Below, in pieces: positions 26,659 through 36,079 of a stretch of DNA of 64,000 bases. Each line of letters starts with the position of its first letter. Position 1 is the stretch's first letter. Location of the stretch: assembly GCA_028278555.1 (NCBI GenBank), contig JANQEA010000066.1, positions 57,566-121,565 on the forward strand, in the 5' to 3' direction. The notes below the pieces were generated by a model, which worked only from the letters and a program-made list of their open reading frames with translations, did no database searches and was not told the DNA's origin. The translations under genes and the position numbers were made by a program. The stretch comes from Candidatus Bipolaricaulota bacterium. Lineage in GTDB: Bacteria; Bipolaricaulota; Bipolaricaulia; UBA7950; UBA9294.

Positions 26659-26687
26659 ATCGTAGCCGCCGGTCGGGGAGCGCTCGA
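26659..26687 (-). promoter_or_regulatory. Promoter of the fucose-isomerase-like gene (leaderless)
   Basis: Minus strand TCGAGC (26687-26682), 17-nt spacer, TACGAT (26664-26659), only 7 nt before the start codon. Confidence 0.5.
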
Positions 26688-26899
26688 TCCTCTCTCCGAC
26701 GCGCCGCCCGGACACGAATCACCCGGCGACGGCGTGGCTGGAACCCGGAGAGGTGGCCAGACCTCCGTCGACGACGGAACCGAGGCCCTCGCGCGCGATC
26801 GACCGACGGGTTGGTCCGGGTGTACGCGATCGGATACGCTCATCGCTTGTCTGAACTGTCCCAACGAGATTCGCGCCCGTTCGGACGGAGAGGAGCGGC

Positions 26900-27967
26900 A
26901 TGGAGGTCTTGAGGACGATCTACTACTCGAACCCGGTCTGGATGTGGCTGTTGGCCGTCGCGATCGTCGCCTTCGTTTGGATCGTCCTCCGCGTCGCCCT
27001 CCGGCGGCTCGTCGTCCGTCTCCGACGGCTCGCCGCGAAGACGCCCGGGCGGTTCGACGACCTGATCGTCGAAATCCTGGCGAAGACGCGGTTCCTGTTC
27101 GTTCTGATCGTCGCCTTCTACGCCGGAGCCTTGATTCTCGTCCTCCCGGAGGTCGCGGAACGAGTGCTCCGGGGGCTGTTCATCCTGGCTTTGCTCATCC
27201 AGGCCGGCTACTGGGGCGACGGGGTGATCACCTTCTGGATCCGCCGGACGGCAAGGCGGAAGCTTGAGGACGACGCGGCGACGGCGACGTCGCTCAGCGC
27301 GCTCGGGTTCGTTGCGAAGGTCGCGATTTGGGCGATCGTCATCCTCCTCGCGCTCGACAACTTCGGGATCGACATCACCGCCCTGATCGCCGGGCTCGGG
27401 ATCGGCGGAATCGCCATCGCCCTCGCGGTACAGAACATCCTCGGCGATCTGTTCGCGTCGCTGTCGATCATCGTCGACAAGCCGTTCGTGATCGGCGATT
27501 TCATCATCGTCGGCGAGCTGATGGGGACGGTCGAGCGGATCGGCCTGAAGACGACGCGGGTCCGGAGCCTCTCCGGCGAGCAGATCATCTTCTCGAATAG
27601 CGATTTGCTGGCGAGCCGCGTCCGCAACTACAAGCGGATGTACGAGCGGCGGATCGTCTTCGCGTTCGGCGTAACCTACGGCACGCCGGCGGACGTGCTC
27701 GAGGGGATCCCGGAGACGGTCCAGGGAATCGTCGAGGGTCTGCCGGACCTCCGGTTCGACCGCTGTCACTTCAAGTCGTTCGGCGACTTCTCGCTCGACT
27801 TCGAGACGGTCTACTACGTCCTCGTCCCCGACTACAACATCTACATGGATCGGCAGCAGTCGATCAACCTCGGCATCATGCGCGCCTTCCAGGAACAGGC
27901 TGTCGAGTTCGCCTATCCGACCCAGACGCTCTACGTCGACCGGCTCGACGCCTCAGAACCGGAATAG
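26900..27967 (+). CDS. Small-conductance mechanosensitive channel (MscS family)
   Basis: A 355-residue membrane protein with about five TM helices in residues 10-180. It has the MscS pore helix (IAGLGIGGIAIALAVQNILGDLFASL), the beta domain (DKPFVIGDFIIVGELMGTVERIGLKTTRVRS is split over residues 195-225) and a C-terminal cytoplasmic vestibule. It would open under membrane tension to release osmolytes. The start has a GAGAGGAG Shine-Dalgarno sequence. Its length is within the normal MscS range. Confidence 0.94.
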   Translation: MEVLRTIYYSNPVWMWLLAVAIVAFVWIVLRVALRRLVVRLRRLAAKTPGRFDDLIVEILAKTRFLFVLIVAFYAGALILVLPEVAERVLRGLFILALLIQAGYWGDGVITFWIRRTARRKLEDDAATATSLSALGFVAKVAIWAIVILLALDNFGIDITALIAGLGIGGIAIALAVQNILGDLFASLSIIVDKPFVIGDFIIVGELMGTVERIGLKTTRVRSLSGEQIIFSNSDLLASRVRNYKRMYERRIVFAFGVTYGTPADVLEGIPETVQGIVEGLPDLRFDRCHFKSFGDFSLDFETVYYVLVPDYNIYMDRQQSINLGIMRAFQEQAVEFAYPTQTLYVDRLDASEPE

Positions 27968-27992
27968 CGCGAGTTCGACCGCGCCCCTTTCC

Positions 27993-28021
27993 TTGACGGA
28001 TTCCAGAGGGCGCACTAGCAT
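27993..28021 (+). promoter_or_regulatory. Promoter of the class III aminotransferase gene
   Basis: TTGACG (27993-27998), 17-nt spacer, TAGCAT (28016-28021), 38 nt upstream of the start at 28060. The -35 matches the consensus at five of six positions. Confidence 0.7.
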
Positions 28022-28059
28022 CCCGACGCTTGCCAAGAGACGCTCACCAAGGGAGAGAC

Positions 28060-29385
28060 ATGAACTACACCGGTCCGAAGATCGTCACGCCTCCACCAGG
28101 CCCAAAGGCACAGGAACTGATCGAGAAGGATCTGGCGATGCTCTCGCCGTCGCTGACGCGGACCGCGCCTCTGGTCGGGTACAAGGCGGAAGGCGTCTAC
28201 GTCGAGGATGTCGATGGGAACGTCTTCCTCGACTTCGGGTCCGGCATCGGCGTCACCGGCGTGGGACATCGCCATCCGAAGGTCATCGAGGCGGTGAAGA
28301 AGCAGCTCGACTCGCTGGTCTTCGTGAATAGCCTCGATTACTACACCCTGCCGCAGGTCGAACTCGCCGCGATGCTCTTCAAGGTGACGCCGGGCGACTT
28401 CCCGAAGCGCGTCTTCTACTCGAACAGCGGGAGCGAATCGATCGACACCGCGATCAAGTGCGCCAAGTGGCATTCGCGCCGTGCATACGGCGTCGGCTTC
28501 ATCAATGGATTCCACGGCCGGACGATGGGCGCCGTCAGCTTCACGACGACGAACCTGACGGCGCGAAGAGGCTTCGCCCCGCTCTATCCGATCGCGCAGT
28601 TCACTCCCTACCCCTACTGCTACCGCTGTCTGTTCAACCGGGAGTACCCCGGCTGCGGGTTGGAGTGCCTGAACTATCTGACGGACGTGATCTTCAAGAA
28701 GATCATCGCGCCGGATGAGACCGCGTTCATCCTGCTCGAACCGGTTCAGGGGGCAGGCGGCTACATCGTCCCTCCGCAGGAGTTCTTCACCCGGCTGACC
28801 GACTTCGCGAAGGAACACGGGATCCTCCTGATCGCCGACGAAGTACAGACGGGATACGGCAGGACCGGGAGGATGTTCGCGTCGGAGCACTTCGGGTTCG
28901 AGCCGGACATCCTCACGATGTCGAAGGCGTTCGCCAACGGCTTCCCGGCCGCGGCGACCGTCGCCCGGAAGGACGTCATGGACTGGGTCGACAACGCCCA
29001 CGAGGGAACGTTGAACGGCGGCCCGGTCATCATGGAAGCCGCGAAAGCCGTTCTTCGGGTGATCGACGAAGAGAAGATCCTCGAGAACGTCCGCGAGCAG
29101 GCCGACTACTTCAGAGCGGAACTGGAAGCCCTTCAGGAGCGACATCCGATCATCGGCGACGTCCGCGGGATGGGACTGATGATCGGCATCGAGTTCGTCA
29201 AGGACGAGAAGAAGACGCCTGCGAAGAAGGAGCGCGACGCGTTCATCCAGGACGCCTTCTCCAAAGGCCTGCTCCTGATGGCCGCCGGCGAGTCTTCGCT
29301 CCGTTTGATCCCCCCGATGATCATCAACCGACAGCAGATCGATACGGGGCTGACGATCATGGAGGACTGCCTGAAGGAGATCTGA
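28060..29385 (+). CDS. Class III pyridoxal-phosphate aminotransferase
   Basis: A 441-residue enzyme of the GABA/ornithine aminotransferase fold. It shows the cofactor-binding region SNSGSESIDTAIKCAK, the GFHGRTMGA loop, the Asp in LIADEVQTGYGRTG and the PLP Schiff-base Lys in TMSKAFANG. A Cys-rich insert (YPYCYRCLFNREYPGCGLEC) near residues 186-206 resembles archaeal-type 4-aminobutyrate aminotransferases and related racemases. It could act on an omega-amino acid released by the catabolic cluster, but it has its own promoter and terminator. The start follows AAGGGAGAG. Confidence 0.92.
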   Translation: MNYTGPKIVTPPPGPKAQELIEKDLAMLSPSLTRTAPLVGYKAEGVYVEDVDGNVFLDFGSGIGVTGVGHRHPKVIEAVKKQLDSLVFVNSLDYYTLPQVELAAMLFKVTPGDFPKRVFYSNSGSESIDTAIKCAKWHSRRAYGVGFINGFHGRTMGAVSFTTTNLTARRGFAPLYPIAQFTPYPYCYRCLFNREYPGCGLECLNYLTDVIFKKIIAPDETAFILLEPVQGAGGYIVPPQEFFTRLTDFAKEHGILLIADEVQTGYGRTGRMFASEHFGFEPDILTMSKAFANGFPAAATVARKDVMDWVDNAHEGTLNGGPVIMEAAKAVLRVIDEEKILENVREQADYFRAELEALQERHPIIGDVRGMGLMIGIEFVKDEKKTPAKKERDAFIQDAFSKGLLLMAAGESSLRLIPPMIINRQQIDTGLTIMEDCLKEI

Positions 29386-29438
29386 CCGGCTCGGCGGATC
29401 ACGCCGGAGCCGTCACACCTCAGATCCGAAAGCGAAAA

Positions 29439-29471
29439 GCAAGGGGCGAGCCCGAGAGGCCCGCCCCTTGC
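29439..29471 (-). terminator. Hairpin terminator of the first BMP gene
   Basis: A perfect 10-bp stem (GCAAGGGGCG / CGCCCCTTGC, 29439-29448 and 29462-29471) with additional inner pairing. On the minus strand it is followed by TTTTCGCTTT, as expected for an intrinsic terminator downstream of the BMP gene that ends at 29506. Confidence 0.75.
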
Positions 29472-29473
29472 GC

Positions 29474-29489
29474 ACCGCTGTGTAGCGGT
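29474..29489 (+). terminator. Hairpin terminator of the aminotransferase gene
   Basis: ACCGCT (29474-29479), GTGT loop, AGCGGT (29484-29489), followed on the plus strand by TTCTCGTTCTT. It may end plus-strand transcription from the aminotransferase gene. Confidence 0.5.
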
Positions 29490-29505
29490 TCTCGTTCTTG
29501 AGCGG

Positions 29506-30534
29506 CTACCAGTACACGGGGACGCCCATCTGAGCCTTCAGCCACGTTTCGAAGCTGCTTCTCAGATCGAGCAAGAAGGCCTTCATATCGACGAAGACAT
29601 CTCCGGAGACGGACGTCTCGAAGAGAGGATTCCAGTCGACGAAGTCAACGTACCCGTCGCTGATCCCGAGGATCTTGTACTCGCCCCAGACCAGCTCGCC
29701 GGCGATGGCGGCCTTGACGTTCTCGTACACGGCCTGCTCCTGCGACAGAGCCGAGCAGCCGATGATCGTTCCGGGCGCCAGGTCGTAGTTGTCCTTGTCG
29801 AGGTAGAGGACGTACTTGCCCCTCTCCTGGCACGCCGTGATCACGCCCTGGTTCGCGCCACCACATACCGTCATGATCACGTCGACGCCGGCATCGATCA
29901 TGCTGTTCGCCAGCTCAGCAGCCTTGTTCGCATCCCACCAGTTTCCGAGGACGCGGAAGTCGACTTCGATGGCGGGATTGGACAGCTTCGCGCCGAGCTC
30001 GTATCCCGGCTTGATCATGTTGTTCAACGCCTCGTACTCCTGACCGGCGATGAATCCGATCTTCAGCTCCGGCGTCGCTCCCTCCATGCCGCTCACGGTC
30101 ACCAATCCGGCCAGGTATCCCATCACAGCCGCCTGCTCCACCTGATTGTAGAGCACGGTGTACATCTGGGAATGCCCGGCGATGATCGAGTCGACGATGA
30201 GGAACTTCTGATCGGGGAACGCGTCAGCCGCTGGCATCGACACGAACGGCATCGCGCCGTTCGACGTGACGATCAGGTCGTACTCCTCGGTTGCAGCGAG
30301 GGAGATCATCTGCTCCTCCCACGTTGACTGATCGAACCCCGCTTCGAGCACCTTGTACGTCACGTCGGGGTTCTCCGCCGCCACCTTCTCCACGCCGGAC
30401 ACCAGATCTTCGTACAGCGGGCTTCCCGCGACCACGCCCGGCACGAAAATGCCAATGCTGTAGGCTCCCACCATCACCGCAACAAGGCACACCGCCAGGA
30501 ATGCGCCCACCAGGACCCGTCCACTCCGCATCAT
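29506..30534 (-). CDS. BMP-family ABC transporter substrate-binding protein (first copy)
   Basis: A 342-residue binding protein of the basic membrane protein/PnrA family, which bind nucleosides or related compounds. It contains the N-terminal SIGIFVPGVVAGSPLYEDL, the LVTSNGAMPF and VDSIIAGHSQMYTVLYNQVEQAA segments and the CGGANQGV loop. It is a close paralogue of the gene at 50226, and both end in PVYW. The signal region has a Cys within the hydrophobic stretch but no good lipobox, so anchoring is uncertain. Two adjacent ATGs (30534 and 30531) follow AAGGAGG; the second has better spacing. It is divergent from the catabolic operon. Confidence 0.92.
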   Translation of the reverse strand: MMRSGRVLVGAFLAVCLVAVMVGAYSIGIFVPGVVAGSPLYEDLVSGVEKVAAENPDVTYKVLEAGFDQSTWEEQMISLAATEEYDLIVTSNGAMPFVSMPAADAFPDQKFLIVDSIIAGHSQMYTVLYNQVEQAAVMGYLAGLVTVSGMEGATPELKIGFIAGQEYEALNNMIKPGYELGAKLSNPAIEVDFRVLGNWWDANKAAELANSMIDAGVDVIMTVCGGANQGVITACQERGKYVLYLDKDNYDLAPGTIIGCSALSQEQAVYENVKAAIAGELVWGEYKILGISDGYVDFVDWNPLFETSVSGDVFVDMKAFLLDLRSSFETWLKAQMGVPVYW

Positions 30535-30894
30535 ACTGCCTCCTTCGAGTCATCGATCGCCAAGGGTACGCGCCGCCTCGTCCCTTCAGAAGCGATCGGC
30601 TTGCGACTCACCTCTCGGTGAATCCGGTCTCCCGACTATCAGCATCAGATACATGCTAGCACCAAGGGGCGGCGAATCCAACAGACGAAGCTGGGACAAA
30701 GCATCAGGATTCCTGCACTTCAGATGCTGGCTCCGAACCATGGTCGTGCCGGAACGACGGAAGCAGGATCCAACGATCGCCGAAGCGCCCAACGCTGGGA
30801 CAGGATTCTCGCAACGCGGTCGCTGCCGCAACTTCACCAAGCATGAGAAGCTCCCCTCTCTTCAGGCTCAAAGTCCGCAAAATCAGGTCCTAGT

Positions 30895-30923
30895 TTGCGT
30901 TTCGCGCTTCGTCTTGATATCTT
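30895..30923 (+). promoter_or_regulatory. Promoter of the hyuA-led catabolic operon
   Basis: TTGCGT (30895-30900), 17-nt spacer, TATCTT (30918-30923), about 150 nt upstream of the hyuA start. Confidence 0.5.
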
Positions 30924-31042
30924 GAACCCACTGGAGGACTCCTCCTCATCGGCGCCAAGGTGCGGAGGAGGCCGTCGCTTCTGGAGGCGGCCGAGAGGGC
31001 TCTCGAACCGAGACGATTCCTCCCACCGACAGGGCGAAGCGC

Positions 31043-31054
31043 ATGCAGCTGCAT
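31043..31054. promoter_or_regulatory. Perfect palindrome, candidate operator
   Basis: ATGCAGCTGCAT is a perfect 12-bp inverted repeat 26 nt before the hyuA start and downstream of the predicted promoter. Its position suits a repressor road-block or an mRNA element; the binding factor is unknown. Confidence 0.4.
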
Positions 31055-31080
31055 AGGGGAGTGGACACCGAAGGAGGCGC

Positions 31081-33156
31081 ATGAAGCTACGTGTGGGTGT
31101 GGACACCGGCGGCACGTTCACCGACTGTGTCGTCATCGACGAAGCCGGAATCGCACATACGTTCAAAGAACTCTCAACTCCGAAGGATCCTTCCATCGGC
31201 CTGTACAACGTGATCACGAAGGCCGCGGAGGCGTTCGGAATATCGCTGGAAGACTTCCTGGGAGAGCTCGACTTCTTCGCCCACGGGACGACGGTCGCGA
31301 CGAACACGCTGCTCACGGGAACCGGCGCGAAAACGGGCCTGATCTGCACCAAGGGCTTCCGAGACACAATCGAGATGCGCCGAGCCCACAAGGAGAACAT
31401 CTGGGATCTCTTCCTCGAGATCCCCGAGCCGCTCGTCCCGCGGTATCTGCGAATCGGTGTCGAAGAGCGGATCGACTACACCGGATCGGTGGTAACCCCG
31501 CTGGCGGAGAAGGATGTCGTCGACGCGTGCTCGGTCTTCAAGAAGGAGGGCGTCGAAGCCGTCGCCGTCGCCACGCTCTTCTCGTTCCTGAACCCGGTTC
31601 ATGAGCAGCGGATCCGGGAGATCGTCCGAAGCGAGATGCCGGACGTCTTCCTGTCGATCTCTTCGGACGTCCTCCCCCAGATCCGGGAATACGAGCGCGC
31701 GTCGACCACGACGGCGAACGCCTACGTCGGTCCGAAGCTGACCGTCTACCTCTCGAATCTGGAAGCGAAGCTGAGGATCGATGGACTCCGTCGGGCGTTC
31801 TACGTCACGGCGTCGAACGGCGGCGTGATGACCGCGGAGACCGCCATCCGCCATGCGTCGGCGACACTCCTCTCCGGTCCGGCGGCCGGGGCCGTCGGGG
31901 CGATGTACTTCGCGGAGCTGTTGGGCAATCGGAACCTCATCCTGATGGACATGGGCGGGACATCCTTCGACGTGACGCTGATCAACGACGGGAAGGTGAC
32001 GCTGAGCACCGAGGGTGAGATCGCCGGCTATCGTGTGGCGAAGCCGATGATCGACATCAACACCGTCGGCGCCGGCGGCGGGTCGATCGCATGGCTCGAC
32101 AAGGGCGGGATGCTCAAGGTCGGGCCGTCCTCGGCCGGATCGGACCCGGGACCCGCCTGCTACGACCTCGGAGGAACCGAGCCGACCGTCACGGATGTCA
32201 ACCTCCTCCTCGGCTACTTGAACAGCGAGTTCTTCTTGGGCGGCGAGATGGAGGTCGATGTCGAGGCGGCCAACGCCGCAGTCCAGGAGAAGATCGCCGA
32301 GCCGCTCGGCATGAGCCTGACGGATGCCTGCGCCGGCATCTTCCGGATCATCAACCAGAACATGGCCGACGCCACGAAGGTCGTCAGCGTCGAGCGAGGA
32401 CACGACCCACGCGAGTACGCGCTGATCAGTGCCGGAGGAGCCTGTTCGATCCATGCCTGCAAGATCGCCGAGGAGATCGGTTCGAGCACGGTGATCGTCC
32501 CGAAGGCGGCCTCCGTCTTCTGTGCGCTGGGGATGCTCGAGTCGGACATCCGCCTGGACTCCGTCCGCTCGTTCTCCGGGCAGATCCCGGGGCTCGATCT
32601 GACGGGTCTGAACGCGGCGATTGCGGAGGCCGAAAAGACAGCGCTCGCTGAACTGCTCCAAGAAGGCGTGGAAGCGGAACGAGCCACGCTTCTCCGGTTC
32701 GCCGACATCCGCTATCTGGGCCAGCATCACGAGGTGACCGTCGAGATTCCGCACGGATGCGAAATCGACAAGGAGCATGTCGAGCAGATCGCCGACACGT
32801 TCCACCGGGCCCATGAGCGGCTCTACACCTACTCGACCCCCGAGACGCCTCTCGAGATCATGAACTTCCGAATCACCGCCGTCGGCGCCGTTGACAAGGC
32901 CGACATCTCCGCCGAAGGCGGCACGGTCGACGATGTCGCATCGGCGATCAAGGGGGAGCGGAAGGTCTACTTCGAGTCGATCGGTGATTTCGTCGAGACG
33001 AAGGTCTACGACCGAACGAAGCTCGGCCCGGGCAGCGTGATCCCGGCGCCCGCCGTCATCGAGGAGCGGATCACGACCGTCATCGTCCATCCTGGTTGGT
33101 CCGCCCGCATCGATGGGTTCGGCAACGTCATCATGGAGCAGGAGGAAGCCGAGTGA
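31081..33156 (+). CDS. hyuA: Hydantoinase/oxoprolinase family, subunit A
   Basis: A 691-residue HyuA homologue of normal length. The N-terminal ATP-binding domain starts LRVGVDTGGTFTDCVVID, the central hydantoinase A domain contains AHGTTVATNTLL, SGPAAGAVGAMYFA and MGGTSFDVTLI, and a C-terminal acetone-carboxylase-like domain follows. With HyuB it would open a cyclic amide ring using ATP, as in N-methylhydantoinase or 5-oxoprolinase. It is the first gene of the large catabolic operon, with a strong GAAGGAGG Shine-Dalgarno sequence, and overlaps hyuB by 4 nt. The specific ring substrate is not set by the sequence; N-methylhydantoin-like compounds would fit the neighbouring demethylases. Confidence 0.93.
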   Translation: MKLRVGVDTGGTFTDCVVIDEAGIAHTFKELSTPKDPSIGLYNVITKAAEAFGISLEDFLGELDFFAHGTTVATNTLLTGTGAKTGLICTKGFRDTIEMRRAHKENIWDLFLEIPEPLVPRYLRIGVEERIDYTGSVVTPLAEKDVVDACSVFKKEGVEAVAVATLFSFLNPVHEQRIREIVRSEMPDVFLSISSDVLPQIREYERASTTTANAYVGPKLTVYLSNLEAKLRIDGLRRAFYVTASNGGVMTAETAIRHASATLLSGPAAGAVGAMYFAELLGNRNLILMDMGGTSFDVTLINDGKVTLSTEGEIAGYRVAKPMIDINTVGAGGGSIAWLDKGGMLKVGPSSAGSDPGPACYDLGGTEPTVTDVNLLLGYLNSEFFLGGEMEVDVEAANAAVQEKIAEPLGMSLTDACAGIFRIINQNMADATKVVSVERGHDPREYALISAGGACSIHACKIAEEIGSSTVIVPKAASVFCALGMLESDIRLDSVRSFSGQIPGLDLTGLNAAIAEAEKTALAELLQEGVEAERATLLRFADIRYLGQHHEVTVEIPHGCEIDKEHVEQIADTFHRAHERLYTYSTPETPLEIMNFRITAVGAVDKADISAEGGTVDDVASAIKGERKVYFESIGDFVETKVYDRTKLGPGSVIPAPAVIEERITTVIVHPGWSARIDGFGNVIMEQEEAE

Positions 33157-34946
33157 GCCACGACGAAGCGCGGCGACGGGAGTTCGAAGGCGCAGCCGAC
33201 CCGATCACCCTGTCGGTCATCTACAACCGGCTGCTGACAATCAACAAGGAGATGGGCATTACGATGATCAACACGTCCATCTCGCCGATCTTCGCCGAGG
33301 TCCACGACTTCTCCTGCGCGATCTGCGACTGGGCCGACCGGATCGTCGCCCAGATCGACGGCGTTCCATCCCACACGGCCTCATCGATGGAGGCCGTGAA
33401 GGCGACGACTTCGTACTTCTCCGGCGACATCCACGACGGCGACATCTTCGTCATGAACGATCCCTACACCGGGGGAACGCACCTCCCGGACATCACGATC
33501 ATCAAACCGATCTTCTTCGAGGGCGCATTGCAGTTCTTCGCCATCAACCGGGCGCATCACGGCGACGTCGGCGGAATCGAGCCGGGTTCGTACTCGCCGA
33601 AGGCGACGGAGCTCTTCCACGAAGGGATTCGAATCCCGCCGGTCCGGCTCTACCGGAACGAGGAGCCGATCATGGATGTCGTCGACATGATCCGGATCAA
33701 CACGCGGATGCCCGACGAGTTCTGGGTCGACATCAAGGCGATGGTCGCCAGCTGCCGAGTCGCCGAGCGGCGGATCCACGAGCTCCTCGGGAAGTACGGC
33801 GTCAAGACGACGCGGGAGACGATCGAGGAGATCCATCAGTACGCGGAGCGGCGGATGCGACTTGAAATCGAGAAGCTCCCCGACGGCACGTACGTCGGCG
33901 AGAGCTACCTCGATTCCGACGGCTTCCAGGACGAGCCGATCCGGATTCGCGTTGCGATCACCATCGACCGCGACGAAGCGACCGTCGACTTCGAGGGATC
34001 GGATCCCCAAGTCACCGGGTTCGTCAACTCGCCGATGGCGAACACCGCCACCTGCGCGTACGTCTCCTTCCTGACGACGGTGACGACGCCGGACATCCCG
34101 CACAACGAGGGTGCGTACCGGCCGATCCACATCTCCGCCCCCGTGGGAAGCGTAGTCAATCCAGAGTTCCCTGCGGCGGTTGCCTCCTGCACGCTCGATA
34201 CCGCGTGCGCCATTCTCGAAGCCTGCTGGAAGGCACTGGCAAACGTCCTCCCCGACCGGGTGCCGGCCGGATGGAATCGATGGAACGGACCCGCGATCAC
34301 GGGGATCGATCCTCGGAACGGCGGCTTCTACGTCATGTTCGGGTTCAACGGCTTCGGCGGCGCCGGCGGGATGAACGGCATGGACGGACGGCACTACATC
34401 GGGGACGGAATCGACCTCGGCGGGCTGATCGCGCCGAACATCGAAACCAACGAGATGGACTACCCGCACATCACAGAGTTCAACGAGTTCACCACCGACT
34501 CGTGCGGCGCCGGCGAGTACCGGGGCGGCTGCGGAGCGAAGTACCGAATCAAGATGTACGACGATACGCCGGGTCTGGTGATGTTCGGCGACGGACGTGA
34601 CCACCCGCCCTACGGCCTTTTCGGGGGGCAGCCAGGTACCGTCAACATGGCGTACATCAACGAGGGGAGTCGCGTCGAACACCTGATCAAGGCGAAGGAC
34701 TCCCTGCAGCTGAGGCGAGATGACGTCTACACCTCCTACCCTTCCGGCGGAGGGGGATGGGGCAATCCGCTCGACCGGGACATCGATCGTGTGCGGCAGG
34801 ATGCTCGCAACGAAATCATCTCACGCCAGAGTGCGGAAGAGATCTACGGCGTCGTCTTCGAGCCCGGTGGATGGGACGTCGATACGAACGCAACGAAAGT
34901 GCTGCGGAAAGAGCTGAAGTCCAAGAAGAAAGAGGGAGCGGAATGA
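33153..34946 (+). CDS. hyuB: Hydantoinase B/oxoprolinase family, subunit B
   Basis: A 597-residue HyuB homologue. It has the family motifs DPITLSVIYNRLLTINKEMG at the N-terminus, FVMNDPYTGGTHLPDITI, FFAINRAHHGDVGG and the Gly-rich FGFNGFGGAGGMNGMDG. It pairs with HyuA to hydrolyse a hydantoin-like or lactam ring with ATP. The GTG start overlaps the hyuA stop by 4 nt and has GGAGGAAG upstream. The 3' end overlaps the next gene by 4 nt, continuing the translationally coupled chain. Confidence 0.93.
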   Translation: MSHDEARRREFEGAADPITLSVIYNRLLTINKEMGITMINTSISPIFAEVHDFSCAICDWADRIVAQIDGVPSHTASSMEAVKATTSYFSGDIHDGDIFVMNDPYTGGTHLPDITIIKPIFFEGALQFFAINRAHHGDVGGIEPGSYSPKATELFHEGIRIPPVRLYRNEEPIMDVVDMIRINTRMPDEFWVDIKAMVASCRVAERRIHELLGKYGVKTTRETIEEIHQYAERRMRLEIEKLPDGTYVGESYLDSDGFQDEPIRIRVAITIDRDEATVDFEGSDPQVTGFVNSPMANTATCAYVSFLTTVTTPDIPHNEGAYRPIHISAPVGSVVNPEFPAAVASCTLDTACAILEACWKALANVLPDRVPAGWNRWNGPAITGIDPRNGGFYVMFGFNGFGGAGGMNGMDGRHYIGDGIDLGGLIAPNIETNEMDYPHITEFNEFTTDSCGAGEYRGGCGAKYRIKMYDDTPGLVMFGDGRDHPPYGLFGGQPGTVNMAYINEGSRVEHLIKAKDSLQLRRDDVYTSYPSGGGGWGNPLDRDIDRVRQDARNEIISRQSAEEIYGVVFEPGGWDVDTNATKVLRKELKSKKKEGAE

Positions 34947-36079
34947 GCAAAGGGAAGGTAGCGGTTCTGGGAGCCGGCAGCGGAGGATTCATGTCGGCGG
35001 CAGACTTCGGGATGATGGGATACGAGGTCGCGCTCTTCTCTCGCAACATCGACAAGGTCGCCGGGGTGAAGGCGAAGGGCGGTATCGAGATCCTCGACAT
35101 CGACAGCAACCCGACCGGTGAGTTCGGACCCGTCGCCTGCGCGACCGACGACATCGCCGAGGCAGTGAAGGGCGCAAAGGTCATCCTGAATCCGATCCCG
35201 TACTTCGTCTGCGAGGAGTACGCACGATTGGTCGCGCCGCATCTCGAAGAGGGGCAGATCGTTCTCTACCTTGGGAAGGGCGGAGCCTCCCTTACCTGGG
35301 CGCGGGTCCTGCGCGAGATGGGGATCGAGAAGAAGGTCTACCTCGCCGACTGCAATACGTTGCCTTATGGAACATCCCGCAAAGGGGATACCCAGGTCCG
35401 TCTCGAGAACCGAACGCAGAACCTGATCATCGCCACCTTCCCGGGGGTGGACGTCGACCACGTCATCTCCGTGGCCAAGGAGCTCTACCCGCCGGAGCAT
35501 GGCTATACTTTGCGCGCCGGGCAGAACGCGATTGACTCCATCCTGGTCGACTACAACGCGATCACGCACACGCCCCCGATGGTCTGCAATGCGGCGAAGA
35601 TTGAGCAAGGAACACCGGGCTTCTGCCTGTTCGGGAAGACGGAAAACACGCCGGCGGTCGTGCGGATCATCGAGAAGATCGACCGCGAAAGAATGGCGAT
35701 CGGCGAGAAGCTCGGCCTGAAGCAGTACACGCTCGAAGAAGAGATCATGATGGTGAAGTGGAATCCGAACGGAGAGGACTACGTCCTTCCCCTCTACGAC
35801 GCGATCCACACGCCGTTCCTGGAGGTCTGCGAGGGGCCGTTCAACCTGGACGTCCGGCATCTGACCGAAGACGTCCCCTATGGCCTCGTGACCTTCTCTT
35901 CGCTCGGGAAACTCCTCGGTGTTCCGACGCCGTTCACGGACGCCGTCATCACGTTGGCCGAGGGGTTGCTCGATCGAGACTTCCGAAGCATCGGCCGGAC
36001 CGTCGAGGTCCTCGGGATCGAGCCGGATTGGTCGCTCGACGAAATCAAGACCTATCTGCATGAGGGGAGGAGGGCATAG
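34943..36079 (+). CDS. NAD/NADP octopine/nopaline dehydrogenase family protein
   Basis: A 378-residue protein with an N-terminal Rossmann domain (VAVLGAGSGGFMSAADFGMMGYEVALFSR is split over residues 5-33, GxGxxG-type) and a C-terminal opine dehydrogenase domain (about 185-330). Opine dehydrogenases split or form a secondary amine joining an amino acid and a 2-oxo acid, with NAD(P)H. In this operon it could release an amino acid from an N-substituted intermediate. Another reductase reaction is possible. The start overlaps the hyuB stop (ATGA). Confidence 0.85.
   Translation: MSKGKVAVLGAGSGGFMSAADFGMMGYEVALFSRNIDKVAGVKAKGGIEILDIDSNPTGEFGPVACATDDIAEAVKGAKVILNPIPYFVCEEYARLVAPHLEEGQIVLYLGKGGASLTWARVLREMGIEKKVYLADCNTLPYGTSRKGDTQVRLENRTQNLIIATFPGVDVDHVISVAKELYPPEHGYTLRAGQNAIDSILVDYNAITHTPPMVCNAAKIEQGTPGFCLFGKTENTPAVVRIIEKIDRERMAIGEKLGLKQYTLEEEIMMVKWNPNGEDYVLPLYDAIHTPFLEVCEGPFNLDVRHLTEDVPYGLVTFSSLGKLLGVPTPFTDAVITLAEGLLDRDFRSIGRTVEVLGIEPDWSLDEIKTYLHEGRRA

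Larger units (their letters stand above)
30535..31080. other. 546-nt divergent regulatory region without a gene
   Basis: No convincing coding region. It separates the minus-strand BMP gene from the plus-strand hyuA operon. It holds a plus-strand promoter (30895-30923), a 150-nt leader with short hairpins (GGAG/CTCC near 30932-30944, CGAGA/TCTCG near 30990-31005) and a 12-bp palindrome at 31043-31054. I do not recognise a known riboswitch in the leader. Confidence 0.55.

Noticed and set aside
30930..31080. Riboswitch (cobalamin, guanidine or purine) in the hyuA leader
   Set aside because: The leader has short hairpins and purine-rich stretches, but I see no conserved core of these riboswitch classes.
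31174..33090. 638-codon minus-strand open frame opposite hyuA
   Set aside because: No ribosome site or domain; the sense strand encodes an intact HyuA.
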